From contig QNBX01000237.1 in assembly GCA_003644265.1 (NCBI GenBank), positions 1-5,597 on the forward strand: DNA of 5,597 bases, given 5' to 3'. Source of the DNA: Planctomycetota bacterium. GTDB lineage: Bacteria; Planctomycetota; B15-G4. A model generated the notes under the pieces. That model did not search any database. It saw nothing but the letters and a program-made list of their open reading frames with translations, and was not told the origin of the DNA. This document shows, one piece after another, positions 1 to 4,696 of the stretch (positions are counted from its first letter, which is position 1; the number at the start of each line of letters is the position of its first letter). The position numbers were made by a program, and so were the translations under genes.

Positions 1-6
1 ATAATC
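1..6 (+). promoter_or_regulatory. Possible -10 box of the tRNA-Gln promoter, cut by the window edge
   Basis: The window opens with ATAATC. If the preceding base is T, this would be a TATAAT-type -10 box. It lies about 20 bases before the mature tRNA 5' end, a reasonable place for a tRNA promoter with a short leader. The -35 region is outside the window, so this rests only on the partial match and its position. Confidence 0.25.
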
Positions 7-25
7 ATGCCCTTCCTGCGCTTCA

Positions 26-99
26 TCCCGAATCGTTCAACGGCAGGACACCAGATTCTGGTTCTGGGAATCTAGGTTCGAATCCTAGTTCGGGAACCA
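26..99 (+). tRNA. tRNA-Gln, anticodon CTG, with encoded CCA
   Basis: The full cloverleaf can be drawn by hand. The acceptor stem is TCCCGAA (26-32) with TTCGGGA (89-95), seven perfect pairs. The D stem is GTTC (35-38) with GGAC (46-49), including one T-G pair, around the loop AACGGCA. The anticodon stem is CCAGA (51-55) with TCTGG (63-67), and the loop TTCTGGT carries anticodon CTG at 58-60, which reads CAG (Gln). The variable loop is four bases (68-71). The T stem CTAGG/CCTAG (72-76, 84-88) encloses TTCGAAT. The discriminator is A96, followed by an encoded CCA at 97-99. The gene looks intact and functional. tRNA 3' ends are common integration targets, and a decayed tyrosine integrase lies about 300 bases downstream, so this gene may have served as an attachment site. 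No second copy of its 3' end is visible in the window. Confidence 0.97.
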
Positions 100-221
100 T
101 CTCCCTCGCTGCGTGCGGGGTCGAGGTGGAGAGCGGCGGGCGGGGGCGAGGAGCCCGGCCGGCATCGCGGAGGAACGGCCCTCTCCGCGCAGGATCTGCG
201 GGGGGTGGCGGCCGGGATGGC

Positions 222-244
222 GCGTGGCTCTGGGCTCGGTAACC
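222..244 (+). repeat. Diverged 23-base direct repeat, copy 1
   Basis: This unit begins GCGTGGCTC and ends TCGGTAACC. It matches 351-373 at 21 of 23 positions; the two differences are both T/C (GCTCT versus GCTCC, and GGGCTC versus GGGTTC). The copies start 129 bases apart. Similarity continues weakly past the end (CGCGTGGC versus GTGTAGC), which suggests two decayed copies of a longer unit. The source is unknown; a genomic intergenic repeat or a regulator-binding array both fit. Confidence 0.7.
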
Positions 245-320
245 CGCGTGGCGCGCGGGGCGTCCGACTTGGGGCGTGGTGGCTCTCTGGCTCTGTCCGT
301 TGGGGGGTAGTTGAGGGCCG

Positions 321-333
321 CGGTTACCGAGAT
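321..333 (+). repeat. 13-base direct repeat CGGTTACCGAGAT, copy 1
   Basis: CGGTTACCGAGAT occurs exactly at 321-333 and again at 386-398, starting 65 bases apart. It contains the odd palindrome CGGTTACCG. It is the reverse-complement partner of the TCGGTAACC that ends the 23-base units, so the two repeat types share one core. Confidence 0.75.
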
Positions 334-350
334 CGGGGTGGGGGCGGCTG

Positions 351-373
351 GCGTGGCTCCGGGTTCGGTAACC
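351..373 (+). repeat. Diverged 23-base direct repeat, copy 2
   Basis: Second copy of the unit at 222-244, with two pyrimidine transitions. Its last bases form the left arm of the inverted repeat at 365-395, so here the repeat unit is joined to a hairpin-forming element. Confidence 0.7.
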
Positions 374-398
374 GTGTAGCCCTGTCGGTTACCGAGAT
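365..398 (+). repeat. Perfect 10-base inverted repeat with 11-base spacer, plus second copy of CGGTTACCGAGAT
   Basis: TCGGTAACCG (365-374) is the exact reverse complement of CGGTTACCGA (386-395), with 11 bases between them. The right arm extends to the 13-base direct repeat copy at 386-398. Each arm is itself an odd palindrome CGGTWACCG, so the region could be a hairpin in RNA or a pair of binding sites, with centres 20 bases apart, for a dimeric DNA-binding protein. A GC-rich hairpin without a T-run is not a typical terminator. The right arm ends exactly where the integrase remnant begins. Confidence 0.7.
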
Positions 399-631
399 GG
401 GCCCTCGAATTGAATGCAGCTCCACAGCAGTGGCCGCGGCGCCTGCATGACGCTTCCGCGCGTCGCGCCTGCTGGAGGCCAGCTACACGCAGGCGCCATC
501 CAGGACCCGTAGAGCAGGGAGGTCAGCGCGCGGTCGCGCAGGCCGGATGGCGAACGCCGGCTGCACGCGCGCAGCAGCGCGTCCAGCTCGGGCCGGAAGA
601 GGATTCTGATGGGGAGGGCGGTGGCTGTCAT
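397..631 (-). pseudogene. Decayed, truncated short tyrosine recombinase (integrase)
   Basis: Reading the minus strand from ATG at 631, about 43 codons stay in frame and include ELDALLRACSRRSP, GLRDRAL and LLYGS. This is the usual opening of a tyrosine recombinase core domain, where the family normally continues GLR..E.LAL..RDVD. Instead the frame goes astray after position 503. A different frame then carries LASSRRDARKRHAGAAATAV (about 482-423), which aligns with the expected LAL-RRDVD-AGTV segment but is preceded by an in-frame TAG (483-485). The catalytic R, HxxR and Tyr blocks that should lie further downstream are absent; the sequence runs into the repeats at 395. A good Shine-Dalgarno (GAGGAG, minus strand of 641-646) sits 9 bases before the ATG. 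The N-terminal SAM-like DNA-binding domain is missing, as in the short actinobacterial-type recombinases I recall. When intact, the enzyme would have carried out site-specific strand exchange; this copy is inactive. Confidence 0.72.
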
Positions 632-854
632 GGGGGCGGGCTCCTCGGTGTAACAGGTCGTTGTAGAGCCGAACCCAAAACGGCTCCGAATGGTGCGGCA
701 CAGGAATGTGTAGCTATCCTGTTTCGGATCCCCGCAGGCGCGACGACAGAGGCTGGCTGTACGGAGGACTCAACTGATCTCACTAGAGCGTTTTCGCCTG
801 TGGTGGCACTCAAGGCCCGCCTACTGGAAGCTCCGCGACCGGCGTAGCCGCGCG
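632..854. other. Intergenic stretch upstream of the two-gene unit, no gene recognised
   Basis: Apart from the integrase relic's ribosome site at 641-646, nothing here can be supported as a gene. Base composition is more balanced than in 100-396. Short open frames on both strands give proteins with no recognisable content. The promoter of the 855-4180 unit should lie here, but I see no strong -35/-10 pair; TATCCT at 715-720 is only a weak candidate. Confidence 0.5.
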
Positions 855-3251
855 ATGTTCGGGATCAGGCGTCGGGCATTCGGAACGCTCCGCGCGATTA
901 GCTCGACGAAGGAGAAGGGGGCGATCGGCCTTGCGCTCGTGCGAGCGTCGACATGGAACGTCGTCATCGCGCTGGCGTTCGTCGCGCTGGTCGAGGGACT
1001 AGCGGCGCTCGGACGACAATACGGGATCCTGAGCGCGCTGTCCGACCCGGCAGACCGAGACGTCTACCACGGTCTTGCCCTCACGGTAGCTGGCGTGGGC
1101 GGCGCCCTGCTCGGCCTCTACTTCGCCGCGATGACCGTCGTCCTCTCGGGAGCCTACGTCGATGCCACGTCCGACGTCCGTCGACTCCTGGTCTTCGACC
1201 GCGCCGGAACGATGTACACGGCGTTGGTGACGATCATGGTCGTCGCCTCGCTCGCGGTCGTCGGGATGGACCTCCTCGGGAGAGGACCCGCGGTCGTCAC
1301 CGTGCTCGCGGTCACTCTGGTCGCGGCGTTGGCGTCGGCCTCCCTCCTCGCGGTGGGCGCCCGCGCCTTCGGGCTCTTCGATCCCGTCGCCCTCGGGCCG
1401 ACGATCCGGCTCGACCTCAACCGATGGGTGCGCGAGGCCAGCAGCATGGGCCTGGGCAGCAGCGACGTCTCGTTTCAAACCCACTACCAGCGCCAGGCGA
1501 ACGCGGCCCTCGGCACGCTCGCCAGCTTGACCGACGTGTTGGTCAGGCGGTCGGACCGCGACAGCGACTCGCTCGTGCAGATGGGCTCCCACCTGCTCGG
1601 TGCGTGGCTCGACTACGCCGGGTCGAAGTCCTCTATCGCTCTGGAGAGCAGGTGGTTCCGAAGGCGCTACCAGCATCGAGAGTGGCGAAACGAGCCCTTC
1701 GGAGTCGACATGGCGCTTCGAACCGGCACGAACCTGCCACCGGACGAGGTCGGCGACGAGCATTGGGTCGAGACCGAACTTGCCGGCCCGCTCGGTCGCG
1801 TGTGCGTAGCGCTCGCCGGAAGACGCGACGTCGAGACGACGGACCTACTCTTGCAGCGCGTCAACCGGCTGCTCAAGGCGCTCGGCCAGCGGCTGCAAGT
1901 CGACGAGGCTCGACTCCTCTGGTCTTCGGTCGCTGAGTCCTACTGGCCGGAGATCGAGAAGGCTGCCGCCGCCCCCGAGGACAGCCGCTGGGCGATGGTA
2001 GCGACCGACCTCCTGGCGCTGGCGCCGATCTCGATCGTTGTAGGCGTCGCCCAGCGCGTCTCGAGCTTCGACGAGGCGTACGTGGCTGAGCGAGTGGACG
2101 CGATGCTCCGAGGGCGCAGGCGAACCGGTCGGGGGCCCGCCGCGCTCGATCGGGAGCTCGACTGGCTACGCGAGGGAATCGAGTTCGAGCTGGCCGTAGA
2201 GGGCCAGCGCGTCACGCCGAGGTGGTGGCTGATAGAGGAGGCGTCGCGGTCGCTGGTTGAGTTCTGCTGCGGGATGCTGCCCGGAATCGTCGACGACCAC
2301 GAGTCTCAGATCGCCGCGTACGCGGCGGCGCTTAGCCAGAGTGCGAAGCTGCAAGTAATCGCGAGCTTCCGATCGCTTGAGCTGCTCGCCAAGCTCTCCG
2401 TGCACGCTGATACGGTCGGCGTCGAATGCGCTTCGCTGTCCTCCGCTCGCCACCTCACAAGTGACCCGTGGCCGGACACGAGTGTTGCTGCGGTGCAGTG
2501 CAGAGTCTCCACTCTGCGCGGCGCCGCGATTCGGGCCATCGCGAAGATCTCTCCGAAACTCGGCATCGAGGACGGCACCGTCGGAGACGAGCCGGACTTC
2601 TTCGGTCGCGCGAACGCCGTGCTCGTAGACGAGGTGTTTCGAGCGACGCTGCGAGGCGATGCTGGCCAGATAGGGGCCGTGTTTCCCAGCGCGTTCGTGT
2701 CCGCCTTGCAGGCGTACGAAAAGCTGTGGGCAAACCTCGACCCCAGCGAGGAGCCCCGCCTCCTCCACGGCCAGATTCTCACCGCGGCAGATCCGCTGGC
2801 GGATCTGCTGGAGCTTTCCGGCTACGCCCTCCTCGCTGCCGAAGTGGGCCACCCCCAGGTCTGGAAGGAGTTCGAATCGGTCTGGTCGAGCTACCTGAAC
2901 GAGAACGCCGACGGCGTGGAGCTCGTCTTCCGCACCCTTCGGTTACCGGAGTTGGGCCTCGGATTCAGGAGTGCCGACGTCGCCCGCACGGGAAGAGAGA
3001 TGGAGTTCTGGCGAGCGATGCTCGGCGACGAGGCGGACGAGATTCGAAACGGATACGGGAGGACCCGCAAACGCCACGAGAGCCCGCTGGTGGAATTGAC
3101 CGCGTTCTCGTCCAGCCTCTTCAAGCCCAGCGCGGCCTTCGCGAGCCACTACCTCGCACCGAAGTACTCCGGCGACGGAGATGTCCCGGTGAAAGTGCGT
3201 CGTTTCCAGGAGGCCCTAGAGAAAGAACTCGAACGAAGGGAGAGCGACTGA
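855..3251 (+). CDS. Uncharacterised membrane protein with four N-terminal helices and a large cytosolic region (798 aa)
   Basis: I do not recognise a named family. The N-terminus is basic (MFGIRRRAFGTLR) and is followed by four hydrophobic segments at about residues 33-52, 72-98, 118-139 and 145-168. By the positive-inside rule both termini should be cytoplasmic. Helix 2 is rich in small residues (Gly/Ala) and contains GLYFAAMTVV. The remaining ~630 residues are soluble, helix-rich and acidic to neutral, with the motif-like segments FQTHYQRQA (about 207-215) and WFRRRYQHREW (267-277) soon after the membrane part. I see no Walker A, kinase, nuclease or protease signature. ATG855 is the first ATG after an in-frame stop at 711-713, but it lacks a clear Shine-Dalgarno; GTG at codon 29 is an alternative that would still keep all four helices. 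The stop overlaps the next gene's ATG by one base, so the two proteins probably act together. A membrane-anchored sensor or effector is possible; this is inference. Confidence 0.9.
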   Translation: MFGIRRRAFGTLRAISSTKEKGAIGLALVRASTWNVVIALAFVALVEGLAALGRQYGILSALSDPADRDVYHGLALTVAGVGGALLGLYFAAMTVVLSGAYVDATSDVRRLLVFDRAGTMYTALVTIMVVASLAVVGMDLLGRGPAVVTVLAVTLVAALASASLLAVGARAFGLFDPVALGPTIRLDLNRWVREASSMGLGSSDVSFQTHYQRQANAALGTLASLTDVLVRRSDRDSDSLVQMGSHLLGAWLDYAGSKSSIALESRWFRRRYQHREWRNEPFGVDMALRTGTNLPPDEVGDEHWVETELAGPLGRVCVALAGRRDVETTDLLLQRVNRLLKALGQRLQVDEARLLWSSVAESYWPEIEKAAAAPEDSRWAMVATDLLALAPISIVVGVAQRVSSFDEAYVAERVDAMLRGRRRTGRGPAALDRELDWLREGIEFELAVEGQRVTPRWWLIEEASRSLVEFCCGMLPGIVDDHESQIAAYAAALSQSAKLQVIASFRSLELLAKLSVHADTVGVECASLSSARHLTSDPWPDTSVAAVQCRVSTLRGAAIRAIAKISPKLGIEDGTVGDEPDFFGRANAVLVDEVFRATLRGDAGQIGAVFPSAFVSALQAYEKLWANLDPSEEPRLLHGQILTAADPLADLLELSGYALLAAEVGHPQVWKEFESVWSSYLNENADGVELVFRTLRLPELGLGFRSADVARTGREMEFWRAMLGDEADEIRNGYGRTRKRHESPLVELTAFSSSLFKPSAAFASHYLAPKYSGDGDVPVKVRRFQEALEKELERRESD
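3236..3242 (+). promoter_or_regulatory. Shine-Dalgarno for the 309-aa gene
   Basis: AAGGGAG ends 8 bases before ATG3251 and lies inside the last codons of the upstream gene. Together with the TGATG junction it fixes this ATG as the start and rejects the much longer upstream extension of the same open frame, which begins at 2468 inside the membrane-protein gene. Confidence 0.75.
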
Positions 3252-4180
3252 TGCGCTGGCGGGAAGTAGACGGCGAGTGGACGACGCAGCAGGCCGAGTG
3301 GCTTTCGGAGCCCACCGACAGCGTCTCTTCGCGGCTGCAATCGCACCGACGCGTCTGGGACGCGCTGTACTGTGGCGAGCTGCTGCGAGACGTCGGTACC
3401 TTGATCCCCTACCACCATGGGGAGGTCGCGGCGGTCGGCGACTCGGAGAGCGTCGAGCAGGTCATCTGCGGGGCCTTGACGAGAGACCGACACCACAGCC
3501 GCCGGGACATCACGGCCGCCGTCCGAGAGTTCTGTGATCGCTGCGCACCGAGTGTCGTTGCCGCAGGGCAGGCCGCGTTCGAGATCATCCTGTCGAAGTC
3601 CGAGGAGAATGCTCCCGCGCCGGAGGCGTTCAACCTGATGCACGTCCAGAACTACCGGAAGCGATTCGGTCGCCCCATGCAGTATCGACCCGGTCGAGGG
3701 TGGACGCAGCTCGACGGGAACCTGCTCGTCGTGTTCGAGATGGACAAGGCCCGCCGTGGTGCGATTCGAAGCGCGATGGAGTCCCTCGCCGTTGCCAGCC
3801 GACACCAGAACGCTCTCCACGAGATGGTCCTGAACCGCCCGCCGGGATACGACTTCAAGGCGCATCAGGAGAGAGAAGCGATCGGCATCAGCCGCGCGAC
3901 TCGCACTCTGGGATGGAGCTCGTCGATGTTCGCGAAGTACGCCCGCGGACCCTACCAGGTGAGCAGGCACCTGACGTGGTACGAGTTCCGCTTGGAGTTG
4001 CGCGAGATGGCGATCGACGGACTCAACCGGGCACTTCGAATCGCGGGAGCCGCGATGGGTTTCGACGTTCAGCTCGAGGTCCGGGACCTCCCCACGAGAG
4101 ACGACATCGCCGAGGCGCGTAAGCGCCTGGAGGGTGGGCGGTGTGGAAGACTGGTCGACTTGATGGAGCCGTTCTACTAG
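3251..4180 (+). CDS. Uncharacterised soluble partner protein (309 aa)
   Basis: I do not recognise this protein. It has no signal peptide and no membrane segment. It is rich in Arg (37 of 309 residues), Asp and Glu. Visible features are a single CxxC (FCDRC, Cys95 and Cys98), a preceding HH and charged stretch (residues 78-85), the segment VAAGQAAFEIIL at 103-114, and a Trp/Tyr-rich stretch at 222-244. No known catalytic motif stands out, and one CxxC alone does not make a zinc site. The frame stays open upstream to 2468, but that part overlaps the membrane-protein gene; the real start is ATG3251, with a good Shine-Dalgarno at 3236-3242 and the TGATG overlap. This arrangement implies translational coupling and fairly fixed stoichiometry with the 798-aa membrane protein. 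It could be a cytosolic effector or adaptor for that protein. Arg codon CGA is frequent here (10 of 37), unlike in the recombinase gene to the right. Confidence 0.88.
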   Translation: MRWREVDGEWTTQQAEWLSEPTDSVSSRLQSHRRVWDALYCGELLRDVGTLIPYHHGEVAAVGDSESVEQVICGALTRDRHHSRRDITAAVREFCDRCAPSVVAAGQAAFEIILSKSEENAPAPEAFNLMHVQNYRKRFGRPMQYRPGRGWTQLDGNLLVVFEMDKARRGAIRSAMESLAVASRHQNALHEMVLNRPPGYDFKAHQEREAIGISRATRTLGWSSSMFAKYARGPYQVSRHLTWYEFRLELREMAIDGLNRALRIAGAAMGFDVQLEVRDLPTRDDIAEARKRLEGGRCGRLVDLMEPFY

Positions 4181-4181
4181 A

Positions 4182-4207
4182 GCGGCTGACAAGCCGTGGA
4201 CGTCCAC
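4182..4207. repeat. Small hairpin and overlapping perfect 12-base palindrome just after the two-gene unit
   Basis: CGGCT (4183-4187) and AGCCG (4192-4196) pair around GACA; one extra G-T pair makes six. Overlapping the right arm, GTGGACGTCCAC (4196-4207) is a perfect palindrome. The hairpin begins two bases after the TAG stop at 4178-4180 but has no T-run, so a terminator role is doubtful. The palindrome could be a protein-binding site, or part of a recombination site at the edge of the neighbouring element. Confidence 0.35.
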
Positions 4208-4279
4208 CTTCTTGACGGCGAACGCGCACGTTCGTATGCATCCAAGTGCAACATGGCGCAGCCTTTGGACATCTTGCCG

Positions 4280-4300
4280 ACAACGGGTCTTGGCCGTCGT
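4280..4300. terminator. Weak candidate bidirectional terminator hairpin in the convergent gap
   Basis: ACAACGG (4280-4286) pairs with CCGTCGT (4294-4300) with one A-C mismatch and a 7-base loop. It lies 15 bases past the stop of the small helix-turn-helix gene and 99 bases past the stop of the 309-aa gene, between two convergent units where terminators are expected. No T-run follows on either strand, so the call is weak. Confidence 0.22.
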
Positions 4301-4315
4301 ACTATCAGTCGTTTC

Positions 4316-4696
4316 TCACCACCGCCACAGCCTCCGCTGCTCCTCCCACACCGGCTCCCGAGCGATCGCGCGCAGCGCGTGCTCACTGGCCGCGGTGTCG
4401 CCGAGCAGGATGGCTTCCTGGATGTCGGGGGCCAGGAAGATCATACGGCTGATGATGTTCGCCCGGGTCTTGCTGACCCCGAGCCAGGCGGCGGCGTGCT
4501 CGTAGTGGCGTAGGCGGCCGTCGCGGAGGAGGGCGTCCATCTTGTGGGCCATCGCGAGGTAGCGCGCGGCGCGGGAGGCGTAGCCCTCGGGGATCACGGG
4601 CTCGGGTCCCGGCTCGGCGGCGGGCTCGGGCTGCTGCGGTCGGGTCAGCGGCTCGTTCCCGAACCGCACCTTGAAGGTCTGGGTCGGCCCGGTCAT
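4316..4696 (-). CDS. Small helix-turn-helix protein coupled to the serine recombinase (126 aa)
   Basis: The protein starts with a short segment (TFKVRFGNE), then a Pro/Glu-rich linker (about residues 19-36), then a helical domain. Residues 62-88 (RHYEHAAAWLGVSKTRANII and the next helix) match a helix-turn-helix of the kind seen in ParB/KorB-like proteins, with the turn at LGVSKTR. The following FLAPDIQEAIL and the C-terminal Trp-rich WEEQRRLWRW complete the pattern. From memory, small proteins with this layout (LGV..R..I..L..LAP.IQE.IL) often sit directly after large serine recombinases in high-GC bacteria, but they have no settled function. The ATG overlaps the recombinase stop as ATGA and has a strong Shine-Dalgarno, so the two are co-translated. 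It probably binds DNA, perhaps att-site DNA or the element's own promoter, and may act as a repressor or directionality factor; that role is inference. Confidence 0.88.
   Translation of the reverse strand: MTGPTQTFKVRFGNEPLTRPQQPEPAAEPGPEPVIPEGYASRAARYLAMAHKMDALLRDGRLRHYEHAAAWLGVSKTRANIISRMIFLAPDIQEAILLGDTAASEHALRAIAREPVWEEQRRLWRW

Larger units (their letters stand above)
100..396. other. Non-coding G-rich stretch with degenerate repeats between tRNA-Gln and the integrase relic
   Basis: No frame here has plausible protein content: the open frames translate to Gly/Arg/Ala-rich low-complexity sequence and have no good ribosome site. The + strand is unusually G-rich; in 301-360 I count 32 G against 12 C. 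Several runs of G are closely spaced (around 134-155, 199-214 and 335-350). Between 222 and 398 there are diverged direct repeats and four CGGTWACC(G/C) palindromes, listed separately. I see no convincing terminator for the tRNA. Confidence 0.6.

Noticed and set aside
101..131. CTCCCTCG...CGAGGTGGAG hairpin as tRNA terminator
   Set aside because: Needs a bulge and a 13-base loop and has no T-run.
113..450. Two open frames (113-310 and 205-450, +) starting with GTG
   Set aside because: They translate to Gly/Arg low-complexity sequence in a G-rich repeat region, with no ribosome site and no family content.
691..720. TGGTGC / TATCCT as promoter of the two-gene unit
   Set aside because: Only the -10 resembles TANNNT; the -35 matches poorly and the site is 135 bases from the start codon.
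410..847. Open frame of 145 codons on the + strand
   Set aside because: It is antisense to the integrase relic, whose minus-strand translation is recognisable; the + frame is a by-product of GC-rich sequence.
2468..3250. Upstream extension of the 309-aa protein to a 570-residue product
   Set aside because: This part lies in another frame inside the membrane-protein gene and reads as Arg/Gly-rich nonsense; the Shine-Dalgarno and TGATG point to ATG3251.
3550..3600. Resemblance of AGQAAFEI in the 309-aa protein to a segment of phage portal proteins
   Set aside because: The match is a few residues only, and no phage structural gene is nearby.
3149..4207. 352-codon open frame on the minus strand
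   Set aside because: It mirrors the 309-aa gene, has shadow-like composition and crosses both ends of that gene; no recognisable content.
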